Positions 12,628 to 22,478 of a stretch of 37,279 nt of DNA are shown here, piece after piece. Source of the stretch: Myxococcaceae bacterium (lineage in GTDB: Bacteria > Myxococcota > Myxococcia > Myxococcales > Myxococcaceae); the NCBI GenBank assembly GCA_020247085.1, contig JADCJJ010000594.1, forward strand, positions 1-37,279, read 5' to 3'. How positions within the stretch are numbered: position 1 is the stretch's first letter; every line of letters begins with the position of its first letter. Below the pieces are notes generated by a model. The model was not told the DNA's origin, made no database searches, and worked only from the letters and a program-made list of their open reading frames with translations. A program made the position numbers and the translations under genes.

Positions 12628-13109
12628 TCGTTCTTGGCGTACCGGGCGCGCAGCCCAGCGGCGACGTTGGCGGGCACCAGCCCGTCGACGTTGCCCCCGA
12701 AGCTCGCGACCTCTCGCACGAGGTTCGACGAGACGTAGAAGTAGTCTTCGCCCGTCATCATGAAGACGGTCTCGAACTCGGGGTCGAGCTTGCGGTTCAT
12801 GTTGGCGAGCTGGAACTCGTACTCGAAGTCGCTCACCGCCCGCAGGCCGCGCAGCATCACCTTCACGCCCCGGCGCTTGCCGTAGTCGACGAGCAGCCCC
12901 TGGAAGTCGTCGACCTCGACGCGGGGGTCGTTCGGGAAGGCGTCGCGGATGAAGGCCTTCCGCTCGGCGACCGAGAACAGCGGCACCTTCTTCGGGTTCA
13001 CGGCGATTGCGACGATCACCGTGTCGAAGAGCTTGAGCCCACGGTGAATCAGCGAGAGGTGCCCGTTGGTGAGGGGGTCGAACGAGCCGGGGTAGATGGC
13101 GACGGACAT
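12624..13109 (-). CDS. coaD: Phosphopantetheine adenylyltransferase
   Basis: Transfers AMP from ATP to 4'-phosphopantetheine, the penultimate step of coenzyme A synthesis. From the ATG at 13109 it is 161 aa and opens [20 protein letters not shown], including the nucleotide-binding T/HxGH-type motif (TNGH). [23 protein letters not shown] and the C-terminal [15 protein letters not shown] are family motifs. A further ATG at 13130 would make an ATGA overlap with rsmD and add seven residues. I prefer 13109 because it matches the family start and has GAGG upstream, but either may be used. It sits between rsmD and an aminotransferase, a common rsmD-coaD pairing. Confidence 0.94.
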   Translation of the reverse strand: MSVAIYPGSFDPLTNGHLSLIHRGLKLFDTVIVAIAVNPKKVPLFSVAERKAFIRDAFPNDPRVEVDDFQGLLVDYGKRRGVKVMLRGLRAVSDFEYEFQLANMNRKLDPEFETVFMMTGEDYFYVSSNLVREVASFGGNVDGLVPANVAAGLRARYAKNE

Positions 13110-13126
13110 CGGCCGAACAGCCTCAT

Positions 13127-13687
13127 TCACGGCGCCCGAGGGGTCAACCGGAAGATCGACACCACCGTGCCGCCGAAGCGGCGCTCGTCTTCGCGGCGCC
13201 AGGGCCCCACCACCTCGTCGAGCGCCTCGTCGCGCCCGTGCTCGATGACGGCCACGCCGGAAGGCACGACGAGGGGCGCGATGCCCTCGAGCACCTCGAC
13301 GCCCGCCCGGTGCGCGTATGGCGGGTCGGAGAAGACGAGCTCGAAGCGCGCCGCCTCACCCTCCAGCGCGGCGAGGGCCTTGCGCACCGGCAGCGCGCGC
13401 ACCGCGACGCGATCGCCAAAGCCGAGCGCCTCGACGTTCTGTCGGCACACGGCCACGGCCTCGCGCCCGTCGTCGACCAGCACCGCCCGTGACGCCCCCC
13501 GCGACACCGCCTCGAGCCCCAGCGCCCCCGTGCCGGCGAACAGGTCGAGCACCCGCAAGCCCTCGCACGACTGCCCCAGCACGTTGAAGACCGTCTCGCG
13601 CACGCGGTCGGCCGTCGGCCGCGTCACGTCGCCGCCGCGAGGCGTCTTCAACACCCTCCCTCTGGCCAAACCGGCGATGATGCGCAT
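13127..13687 (-). CDS. rsmD: 16S rRNA (guanine-966 N2)-methyltransferase
   Basis: Methylates N2 of G966 in 16S rRNA using SAM during small-subunit assembly. 186 aa, normal size. It begins [20 protein letters not shown] and continues [17 protein letters not shown], the RsmD N-terminal signature. The SAM-binding motif is [20 protein letters not shown]. The catalytic motif DPPY occurs in [12 protein letters not shown]. It is the first gene of the minus-strand cluster rsmD-coaD-aminotransferase. The start codon lies inside a 12-bp palindrome (13681-13692). Confidence 0.95.
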   Translation of the reverse strand: MRIIAGLARGRVLKTPRGGDVTRPTADRVRETVFNVLGQSCEGLRVLDLFAGTGALGLEAVSRGASRAVLVDDGREAVAVCRQNVEALGFGDRVAVRALPVRKALAALEGEAARFELVFSDPPYAHRAGVEVLEGIAPLVVPSGVAVIEHGRDEALDEVVGPWRREDERRFGGTVVSIFRLTPRAP

Positions 13688-13789
13688 GCGCAGTCACCCT
13701 TACCTTTCCCTGCCTTTCCCTGCACGCATTCGTCCACACTTCGGACAGCGTTGGGCTACACCTGACCCGAAATCAGACGAGGTGACCGC
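13688..13789. promoter_or_regulatory. Divergent rsmD / PocR-activator intergenic region
   Basis: A 102 bp gap between divergent genes. It contains a direct repeat of CCTTTCCCTG at 13703-13712 and 13713-13722, giving a pyrimidine-rich tract on the plus strand that reads as AGGGAAAGG on the rsmD sense strand. The tract lies 16-35 bases upstream of the rsmD ATG, so it may sit in the rsmD leader. GAGGTG about 8 bases before 13790 is a good ribosome site for the activator. Confidence 0.45.
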
Positions 13790-15400
13790 ATGGACTACGA
13801 ACGGTACCAGAACCTGCACACCATCGTGATGCTGCGGGACATTCTGAGGAAGTGGTGGCGCGCCGAGCTCTGCTTCGCGGACAAAGGCGGCCAGGTCATC
13901 GAGTGGACGAAGGGGCAGATCACCCCGCCGCCGAATGACTTCTGCCGGCTGTCGCTCTTCTCGAAGGAGGGCTTCCGCCGGTGCGGCTCGTCGGTGCGGG
14001 TGCTTCACGAGAAGTTCAAGGCGTCGCGCAAGCTGCGGCGCAGCCAGTTCCACGAGTGTCACCTCGGCTTCACCATCGTCGGCGCGCCGCTGCACATCAA
14101 CGGCGAGTACGAGGGCATGCTCTTCGTCGAGGGGTTCTCACGGCAAGAGGTGAGCCCGCGCGAGGCCGAGCAGCTCAAGGCGAAGATCGCCGAGGTGAAC
14201 CAGGGCGCGACGGATCTCGAGCGGGCGGTCGAGCGCATTCCGGTGATGGACGACCGCGAGGTCGAGAAGATCTGCGATCTGCTCGAGTTCGGCGCGAACG
14301 AGATCGGCAACTTCGAGGCCGAGCTGGCCCGCAAGGACGAGACGATCGAATCGCTCTCGTCCGAGCTGTCCGACCGCTACCGCTTCGAGAACATCATCGG
14401 CCGCAGCCAGGCGATGCTCGACGTCTTCCGCGTGCTCGAGCGGGTCTGCCAGTCTGACACGACGGTGCTGATCAACGGCGAGTCGGGCACCGGCAAGGAG
14501 CTGGTGGCGAGGGCGATCCACTACAACGGCCCGCGCAAGGACAAGCCCTTCGTCGTGCAGAACTGCTCGGCCTTCAACGACAACCTGCTCGAGAGCGCGC
14601 TCTTCGGTCACGTGCGCGGCTCGTTCACCGGGGCGCTCCGCGACAAGAAGGGGCTCTTCGAGGTCGCCGACGGGGGCACCTTCTTCCTCGACGAGGTCGG
14701 CGACATGTCGCCGTCGCTGCAGGTGAAGCTGCTCCGCGTGCTGCAAGAGGGAACCTTCCTGCCGGTCGGCGGTACGGCGCCCAAGCAGGTCGACGTGCGC
14801 GTCATCTCGGCGACCCACAAGGACCTCGGCGAGCTGGTGAAGAAAGGCGAGTTCCGGGAAGACCTCTTCTACCGGCTCAACGTCATCCGCATCACCGTGC
14901 CCTCGCTGCGCGACCGGAAGGACGACCTGCCGATGCTGGTCGACCACCTCATGCGCAAGCACCGCCGCGACGGGCAGCGGGCCCGGGGTCTGTCGCCCGA
15001 CGCCATGTCGGTCTTCCAGAGCTACCATTGGCCCGGCAACATCCGCGAGCTCGAGAACGAGATCGAGCGGCTGCTGGTGCTCGGCGGCGACCAGGAGCTG
15101 CTGACGGCCGACCTGGTGTCGAGCCGCATTCGCGACACCGTGAGCGGCGCCAACGGCACCAGCGTCATCGGCGCGGCCCGGGTCGCGGCGGTGCCCGCGG
15201 GGCGCCTCAACGACGCGGTGGAGCAGCTCGAGCGCGACATGATCTCGCAGGGCCTGCAGCGCACCCGGCACAACAAGTCGAAGCTCTCGCGTGAGCTCGG
15301 CATCAGCCGGTCGAACCTCATCCTCAAGATCCAGAAGTACGGGCTCGAGCGCCCCGGTTTCGCGGGCGCCGACGACGACGAGGCCGAGGCCAATGCCTGA
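13790..15400 (+). CDS. Sigma-54 activator with PocR-like sensory domain
   Basis: 536 aa; the ATG at 13790 has GAGGTG upstream. The N-terminal domain (about 5-125) carries conserved-looking C52, C65 and C90 (CRLSLF, RRCGSS, HECHLGF) followed by GAPLHINGEYEGMLFVEGF, which matches the PocR sensory-domain pattern. Known PocR domains bind small molecules and may hold metal. A helical linker follows (about 125-195). The AAA+ domain has Walker A ESGTGKE (231-237), the loop RGSFTGA (276-282) and Walker B FFLDE. A Fis-like helix-turn-helix lies near 500-522 (NKSKLSRELGISRSNLILK). The tail is acidic. Its stop overlaps the following hydrolase gene by 8 bp, so they are probably expressed together. Target genes and ligand are unknown. 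Confidence 0.9.
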   Translation: MDYERYQNLHTIVMLRDILRKWWRAELCFADKGGQVIEWTKGQITPPPNDFCRLSLFSKEGFRRCGSSVRVLHEKFKASRKLRRSQFHECHLGFTIVGAPLHINGEYEGMLFVEGFSRQEVSPREAEQLKAKIAEVNQGATDLERAVERIPVMDDREVEKICDLLEFGANEIGNFEAELARKDETIESLSSELSDRYRFENIIGRSQAMLDVFRVLERVCQSDTTVLINGESGTGKELVARAIHYNGPRKDKPFVVQNCSAFNDNLLESALFGHVRGSFTGALRDKKGLFEVADGGTFFLDEVGDMSPSLQVKLLRVLQEGTFLPVGGTAPKQVDVRVISATHKDLGELVKKGEFREDLFYRLNVIRITVPSLRDRKDDLPMLVDHLMRKHRRDGQRARGLSPDAMSVFQSYHWPGNIRELENEIERLLVLGGDQELLTADLVSSRIRDTVSGANGTSVIGAARVAAVPAGRLNDAVEQLERDMISQGLQRTRHNKSKLSRELGISRSNLILKIQKYGLERPGFAGADDDEAEANA

Positions 15401-16301
15401 CGCCGGCGCGCGCTCGTTTCACCAGGGCTTCTTCACCACTGACGACGGCGCCCCGCTGTGGTTCGAGGAGCGCGGAGAAGGCTCAGGCCTGCCGGCGGTG
15501 CTCTGTGACGGGCTCGGCTGCGACGGCTTCATCTGGCGCTACCTCTTCGGTCCGCTGGCGGCGCGGCGGCGGGTGCTGCACTGGAACTACCGCGGCCACG
15601 GCAAGAGCGGCCTTTCGACCGACCCCGCCCGCATCGGCGTCGAGTACATCTGTGACGATCTGGCGCGCCTGATGGACCACCGCGGCCTCGAGCGCGCGGT
15701 GCTCTTTGGCCACTCGATGGGCGTGCAGGTGGCGCTCGAGTTCCACCGGCGCCATGCCGCCCGCGTCGCCGGGCTGGTGCTGATCTGCGGTTCGTACGGC
15801 ACGCCGCTCGACACCTGGCACGATCACTCGCTGATGCGCGTCGTCTTCCCGCGCCTCAAGGCGCTCGTCGAGCGGTTCCCCGCGCAGGCGCAGTGGCTCA
15901 CCTCGCGCGTGCTGCGCACCGAGCTGGCGGTCGAGCTGGGCATTCGCGCCGAGCTGAACCCGCTGCTCATCGACCACCACGATTTCCACCCCTACATGGA
16001 GCACCTCGCGAAGATGCACCCGCTGTCGTTCGTGCGAACGCTCGACTCGCTGAAGGACCACTCGGCCCTCGACCACCTGCCCTTCGTGAACGTGCCGGCG
16101 CTGGTGGTGGGCGGGGAGATCGACAAGTTCACGCCGGTGTGGCTGAGCGAGCGAATGGCCGAGCACCTGCCCGACGCGAGGTACCTCTTCGTGCAGGGCG
16201 GCAGCCACACGGCGCCGCTCGAGCGCGCGGGCCTGGTCAACGCCACCATCGCCACCTTCCTCGCCGAGCGGCTCGAGCCGGCGCGCCGCGTGGGCGCGTG
16301 A
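15393..16301 (+). CDS. Alpha/beta-hydrolase fold enzyme
   Basis: 302 aa from the ATG at 15393, inside the last codons of the upstream activator. Family motifs: WNYRGHGKSG (oxyanion region), nucleophile Ser in LFGHSMGVQVAL (GxSxG), acid Asp in VVGGEIDKFTP and His in VQGGSHTAPLE, giving a complete Ser-Asp-His triad. There is no signal peptide, so it is probably cytoplasmic. It may be an esterase, lipase-like or dehalogenase-like hydrolase; the substrate cannot be told. It overlaps the rhomboid gene by 4 bp (GTGA), indicating a three-gene transcription unit with the PocR activator. Confidence 0.9.
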   Translation: MPDAGARSFHQGFFTTDDGAPLWFEERGEGSGLPAVLCDGLGCDGFIWRYLFGPLAARRRVLHWNYRGHGKSGLSTDPARIGVEYICDDLARLMDHRGLERAVLFGHSMGVQVALEFHRRHAARVAGLVLICGSYGTPLDTWHDHSLMRVVFPRLKALVERFPAQAQWLTSRVLRTELAVELGIRAELNPLLIDHHDFHPYMEHLAKMHPLSFVRTLDSLKDHSALDHLPFVNVPALVVGGEIDKFTPVWLSERMAEHLPDARYLFVQGGSHTAPLERAGLVNATIATFLAERLEPARRVGA

Positions 16302-17398
16302 GCCGCTGCCCCGACCACCCGCGCGAGCTGGTGGCGGGGGCCTCGGGGCTCGCGTGCCCGGCGTGCCGGGGCGCCCTGATGACCCACGAGCAGCTCGTCG
16401 ACGCCGCCGGCCCGGTCGAGGAGCTGCTCGAGGTCGAGCGGCGGCCAGACGCCATTCCCTTCAAGCGGCCGCGGGAGTGCCCGGACTGCGCGGCGCCCAT
16501 GACGCCGCTGCGCATCGCGCGCCTCGAGGCGTGGCTCGAACGCTGCCCGGGCTGCGAGCGGCTCTGGGTCGAGGTGAGCGACCTGCGCTCGCTGAAGATG
16601 GTGGCGGCCGCCCAGGCGCGCCAGGCGGCCTGGGCGACGCTCGACGAGGGCGAGCGAAGGGAGCTGGCGGCGGGGGTCGCTGAGGCCGTCGCGCCGCCGC
16701 GGTCCGAGCTGCTCGAGGCGCTGACGCCGGGCGAGCTGGTGAAGGCCGCGCTCGGGGTGCCCATCTTGACTGGGCTCCAGGGCGCGCAACGCTCGGTGCT
16801 GACGTGGGCCTCGCTGGCGCTGCTCGCGCTCGCCTTCGTCGGCGGGCTCGCCGCTCCCGGGGCCCTCGGCTTCGACGCCCTCGGGTACAGGCCCGACCGC
16901 GACGGCCCCCTGCAGGCGGTGCTCGCCACCTTCGCGCACGACGGGTGGCTGCACCTGGGTGGCAATCTGCTCTTCGCCTGGCTCTTCGGAGACGCGGTCG
17001 AGCGCCGCGCGCCGCACGCGGTCGTGCCGGCGGCGCTCTTCGGCATGGGCGCGGCGGCGCTGCTCATCGACGGAGCGCTGGGCGCGGGCCGGGAGACGCT
17101 CGGCGGCGCGAGCGGCGGCGTCTTCGCCCTGATGGGCCTGTGCGCGGTGCTGCAGCGCCGGGGCCGCTGGCTCGTGCCGCTGGCGTTCCTCTTCGTGTCG
17201 GCGTTCTTCCGCCTCTCAGGGGCGCGCGCAGCGGTCGCGCTCCGGGTGCCCCTGCCCGTCGCCATGGCCGCCTTCGTCGTCGTCGACGTCGCCCGAGCCG
17301 CCGGAGACGGCACGGGGGTGGCCTGGGTCGCGCACGGCGTTGGTTTCGCCCTCGGCGTGCTCGCCGGGCTGGCCCTCGAGCGGCGTCAGGCCGGCTGA
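16298..17398 (+). CDS. Rhomboid intramembrane protease with N-terminal zinc-ribbon modules
   Basis: 366 aa from a GTG at 16298 overlapping the hydrolase stop (GTGA). Two Cys-rich modules come first: C4 with C20/C23 (LACPACRG) and C61/C64 with C83/C86 (RECPDCAAP, LERCPGCERLW), the second like a TFIIB-type zinc ribbon. After a helical linker, residues about 168-365 form a six-or-more helix rhomboid core. TFAHDGWLHLGGNLLFAWL holds the HxxxN motif (H219, N223), GGASGGVFALMG holds catalytic S272 (GxSG), and AHGVGFALGVLAG holds catalytic H346. It should cleave transmembrane substrates in the inner membrane. The cytosolic zinc ribbons may recruit substrates or sense metal; this is inference. Confidence 0.9.
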   Translation: MSRCPDHPRELVAGASGLACPACRGALMTHEQLVDAAGPVEELLEVERRPDAIPFKRPRECPDCAAPMTPLRIARLEAWLERCPGCERLWVEVSDLRSLKMVAAAQARQAAWATLDEGERRELAAGVAEAVAPPRSELLEALTPGELVKAALGVPILTGLQGAQRSVLTWASLALLALAFVGGLAAPGALGFDALGYRPDRDGPLQAVLATFAHDGWLHLGGNLLFAWLFGDAVERRAPHAVVPAALFGMGAAALLIDGALGAGRETLGGASGGVFALMGLCAVLQRRGRWLVPLAFLFVSAFFRLSGARAAVALRVPLPVAMAAFVVVDVARAAGDGTGVAWVAHGVGFALGVLAGLALERRQAG

Positions 17399-18009
17399 GC
17401 CGGCCGCGGCAGGTGCGCCCGCACCGTCTCGCTCGCTGCGAGCGCCCCGGCGGCGACCTTCGCCTCGAGCGCATCGAGCTCGGCCACCAGCGCCTCGCCG
17501 AAGTGCACGCGGAGCTCGTCGCGGGCCCCCGCGTACAGCGTCGGGCCGGTGGTGGCGCAGGCCAGGTCGTCCTTCACGTCGGAGTTGGGCCGCATCACGC
17601 CCCGGTCCCAAGTCACCGGGAACAGCCAGCACACCATCGGCTTGAGCGCGTGGTAGTCGCGCCCGGTCTTCAGCGCGAAGGCGTGAATACCGCAGCCGCG
17701 GCCGCCCCGGTTCAGGAAGACGCAGGCGCCCTGCTGCACGTTGGCCCGCACGAACCGACCCGACGGGTAGTCGGGGTCCTCGAAGACCTCGGGCTTGAAC
17801 CACTCGCTCGCCGGGACGCCGAGGAAGGCCTCGAGTTCGGCCCTGACGGCGAGCAGCCGCTCCCGCTCCTCGAAGTTGACGTCGCAGCCGTACTGGCAGC
17901 AGCTGTCGTGGCAGTACGTGCACTGCATGCACTTCATGAAGTAGCGCAGCGTGAAGATCTCGCTGTCGACGCTGTGCAGGCCTGGGGTCGAACGAATCTG
18001 GAGCAGCAT
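17386..18009 (-). CDS. YkgJ/DUF3109-like zinc- or iron-chelating cysteine-cluster protein
   Basis: 207 aa from the ATG at 18009. A TTG at 18051 could extend it by 14 residues, but these look non-conserved. Near the N-terminus a dense cluster (C27, C30, C33, C37, C38, C42; MKCMQCTYCHDSCCQYGC) is followed by ACVFLNRGGRGCGIH and KPMVCWLFPVTW. These are the hallmarks of the YkgJ-type metal-chelating family, which probably binds Zn or Fe-S through about eight cysteines. The biochemical role of the family is not established. The 3' end overlaps the convergent rhomboid gene by 13 bp, with no terminator between them. Confidence 0.85.
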   Translation of the reverse strand: MLLQIRSTPGLHSVDSEIFTLRYFMKCMQCTYCHDSCCQYGCDVNFEERERLLAVRAELEAFLGVPASEWFKPEVFEDPDYPSGRFVRANVQQGACVFLNRGGRGCGIHAFALKTGRDYHALKPMVCWLFPVTWDRGVMRPNSDVKDDLACATTGPTLYAGARDELRVHFGEALVAELDALEAKVAAGALAASETVRAHLPRPAQPA

Positions 18010-18120
18010 GGAGTGGAGGGGTGACGTAGGCGCGCGCTCCGCGGCGGGCAAGTCAGAAGGCCGGTTCGACAGGCTCCCTGCTGTTCATTGCCCCCCGACC
18101 CGTGTAGAGGCGCCGCCTCC

Positions 18121-19959
<1,839 letters not shown>

Positions 19960-19991
19960 CCCCGGGCGGCCGCTGAGCGCATGATGAGCCC

Positions 19992-21164
19992 GTGCGCTGC
20001 TGGCTCGAACGGGTGACGCCCGCTGGAGACGCCTACGAGCTGCCTGACGGCCGGGCGTCGCTCGTCTTCGGCCGCTCGCCGAAGGCCACGTTGGTCTTCG
20101 ACGACTCGTTGCTGTCGGCCCGCCACTGCGAGCTGTTCAGCGACGGAACCTTCTGGCGCGTCAAGGACCTGGGCACCGAGAACGGCACCCGGGTGAACGG
20201 CCGAGAGATTCGCTACCCGCGGGCCTTGTTCGACGAGGATCGGCTGCAGCTCGGCCGCGTCGAGCTCAAGTTCCGCTCCGAGGTGCGCGCGGACGACCCG
20301 GTGCTGAGAGAGGCCATCGCCCGCGACCCCGACGCGCCCGAGCCCTGGCTGGTGTACGGCGACTGGCTGCTCGAGCGAGGTGACCCGCTGGGCGAGCGCA
20401 TGGCTCAGGCCCGCGCGCACGGGCGCCTCGATCACGCCCCGTGGCTCGGCCCCCTGTGGGATCGACTGCTGAGCGGAGAGCTGGAACTCGACTGGCACCT
20501 GGGCTTCGCCCGACGGGCCACCGTCCGCCAGGCCGTGGGGCAGTTGCCGTTCGACTGGCACGACGCCGTCAGCACGCTGCTACGCACGCGGGTGGCGCAG
20601 TTCCTCCGGGAACTGGTGGTCGATCTGCCGCGGCTCCACCAGGGCCCGCGGGCGCTCGAGATTGAGGCGCTCGTCGAGGCGCAGCGTTTCCTCGGGTCGC
20701 TCCCGCTGCCGGCGACGCTCGAGCGGGTCTCGCTCGGCTACCGGTTGGGAGACCGGGCGCAGCGGCTGTCGTGCATCGAGGAGCTGGCCCAGCGGGCGCC
20801 CCGCGTCCGCGGGCAGGACGTGTTCGCGTCGGTGCGCACGGCGCGGCTCAAGGTGCTGCACCTGGCTGACGGCACGAAGCTCGTCGGGGTGACCGAGGGG
20901 CTGCGGCCGCTCACCGCCGTGACGCGGGTGCGGCGCGGCACGAAGGGCCAGCTGCACTTCGAGTCGCCACCCGGCATTCCCTTCATCGCCGACGGCAACC
21001 CCTGCCACTTCGCGCCCGGCGACGGCACCTGGAAGCTCTTCGCCGGCCGGCTTCGGGGCGAGGTGCGGGTGAACCAGCGCGTCGACTCGGTCTACCAGCT
21101 GCTGCCCGGTGACGTGATCGAGGTGCAGGGCGCCTGCAAGGTGCGCTTCGAGGTTGCGCCTTGA
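19992..21164 (+). CDS. FHA-TIGR02996 protein with second FHA-like domain, copy 1
   Basis: 390 aa from a GTG at 19992; nearby ATGs are out of frame. An N-terminal FHA domain (about 20-95) keeps R28 (FGRSPKATL), SARH near 42-45 and ENGTRVNG near 63-70, so phospho-threonine binding is plausible. The TIGR02996 companion domain follows (about 103-135, DPDAPEPWLVYGDWLLERGDP). The middle (about 150-280) has repeated leucine/basic segments. The last 70 residues (RVNQRVDSVYQLLPGDVIEV) look like the tail of a second, degenerate FHA domain. It overlaps copy 2 by 4 bp. It probably acts as a phospho-dependent adaptor in Ser/Thr kinase signalling; no partner is visible here. Confidence 0.82.
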   Translation: MRCWLERVTPAGDAYELPDGRASLVFGRSPKATLVFDDSLLSARHCELFSDGTFWRVKDLGTENGTRVNGREIRYPRALFDEDRLQLGRVELKFRSEVRADDPVLREAIARDPDAPEPWLVYGDWLLERGDPLGERMAQARAHGRLDHAPWLGPLWDRLLSGELELDWHLGFARRATVRQAVGQLPFDWHDAVSTLLRTRVAQFLRELVVDLPRLHQGPRALEIEALVEAQRFLGSLPLPATLERVSLGYRLGDRAQRLSCIEELAQRAPRVRGQDVFASVRTARLKVLHLADGTKLVGVTEGLRPLTAVTRVRRGTKGQLHFESPPGIPFIADGNPCHFAPGDGTWKLFAGRLRGEVRVNQRVDSVYQLLPGDVIEVQGACKVRFEVAP

Positions 21165-22363
21165 GCGCGTGGCTGCGGCGCATCGAGCTCGAGACCTTCG
21201 AGTCCGAGCGGGTCGAGCTGCCCAGCGAGGGAGAGACGATCTCGATCGGGCGCGCGAAGCAGAGCGCCGTCGTCATCACCAGCGACCGGGTAGCGCGGGC
21301 GCACTGCGTGCTGCGACGCGCGGCTGGCGCCTGGTACGTCGAGGACCGGAGCTCGTCGAGCGGGACGTGGGTGAACGGACGCCGGGTGAGCCGCGCGCCG
21401 CTGGCGCACGGCGACGTCATCGACCTCTTTGGAACCCTGCTCGTCTTCCTCGAGGCCCCCGAGCACCGAGACCCCGGGCTCGAGGCGGCCCTCGACGCGG
21501 CGCCATGGGACGAGCGCCGCATCGCGGTCTACGGTGACCGGCTGCTCGAGCTCGGAGATCCGCTCGGTGAGCAGCTCGCCCATGGAGATGTGGACCCGCG
21601 CTGTCTCGAGGGGCTCGCCGAGCTGGTCGACGCGGGCCGCCTCGAGCTGCGCTGGCGGCAGGGCCTCGTCGAGGAGGCGCGCATTCGCTGCACGAGCGAT
21701 TCGACGTTCCAGGACGTGGACCTGCTGGGGCGGCTGCTGGCGCTGCGCGTGGCGCGGTGGGTGAAGGCCCTGACGGTGGACCTCTCGACGTGGACGATGC
21801 CGACGCCGGCGCGCATCCAGTCCGACGTGGCGGCGGCGCTGCGCGGGCTGCTGAGCGGCCCCGAGCTGCCCGCGCTCGAGGCGCTGTCCCTCGGCTACCT
21901 GCCGACGCCGCTGTCGCCCTCGCACTTTCGCGAGGCGCTGCTCGACCGGCTGCCAGCGCGCTTCCCTCGGCTGAAGACGGCGCCGGGTGACGTGGTGCCG
22001 GTGGCACGGCACGCCTGGCTGGTACCGGAGCAGCTCGCGCCCGGGCTCGACTTTCAGCCGCTCGGGTTCACCGAGCGCGGCCGGCTGCCGCTGCACACGG
22101 GCGTGTGGGTCGGGGCGTCGGCGCCCGGCCAGTTGCGAGCCATGGCGCCGGGCGTGCATCGCCAGGGCGTGCGCGAGAGCTTCCTCGTCAGGCAGGAGGC
22201 CCCACAGTGGTGCCTGCTGCCGCTCGAGCATGGCGTGCGCCTCAACGGGCGTCCGGCGATACCGACGCGGCTGCTCCCCGGCGACGTCATCGAGGAGCCC
22301 AGGGGCTGCCGCTTCCGCTTCGAGCTCCGCCTCGACCCCTCACCCCGCCGCTCACCAGTGTGA
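21161..22363 (+). CDS. FHA-TIGR02996 protein with second FHA-like domain, copy 2
   Basis: 400 aa from a TTG at 21161 that overlaps the stop of copy 1 (TTGA). It has the same architecture: an FHA domain at about 20-95 (SIGRAKQSAVVI, RAHCVL, SSSSGTWVNGRRV), the TIGR02996 segment (about 108-140, DERRIAVYGDRLLELGDP), a middle region of similar length, and a C-terminal FHA-like tail (GVRLNGRPAIPTRLLPGDVI). The tails of the two copies share LLPGDVIE followed by G-C and RFE. In copy 2 the usual Asn before GT is Ser (SSGTW), which may weaken peptide binding. The pair probably arose by tandem duplication and diverged strongly. Function is inferred only. Confidence 0.82.
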   Translation: MSAWLRRIELETFESERVELPSEGETISIGRAKQSAVVITSDRVARAHCVLRRAAGAWYVEDRSSSSGTWVNGRRVSRAPLAHGDVIDLFGTLLVFLEAPEHRDPGLEAALDAAPWDERRIAVYGDRLLELGDPLGEQLAHGDVDPRCLEGLAELVDAGRLELRWRQGLVEEARIRCTSDSTFQDVDLLGRLLALRVARWVKALTVDLSTWTMPTPARIQSDVAAALRGLLSGPELPALEALSLGYLPTPLSPSHFREALLDRLPARFPRLKTAPGDVVPVARHAWLVPEQLAPGLDFQPLGFTERGRLPLHTGVWVGASAPGQLRAMAPGVHRQGVRESFLVRQEAPQWCLLPLEHGVRLNGRPAIPTRLLPGDVIEEPRGCRFRFELRLDPSPRRSPV

Positions 22364-22478
22364 CGCCTCGAAGGCTGCGCCGGCGCGACGTCGAACGCGG
22401 CCCCGCAGGCGACGATCTCCAGGTGAGCCCCCGGGGTGACAGTCGGTTCGGCTGGTCGCTTGTTCCAGTTGGGCCGAT

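Noticed and set aside
17990-18010. Sequence with GGTCGAAC resembling the T-arm of a tRNA.
   Set aside because: No matching acceptor or anticodon stem is nearby and it lies at the start of the Cys-cluster gene.
20489-20505. TGGCAC word resembling a -24 sigma-54 element.
   Set aside because: It lies inside the first FHA gene and lacks a proper TTGC at the -12 position.
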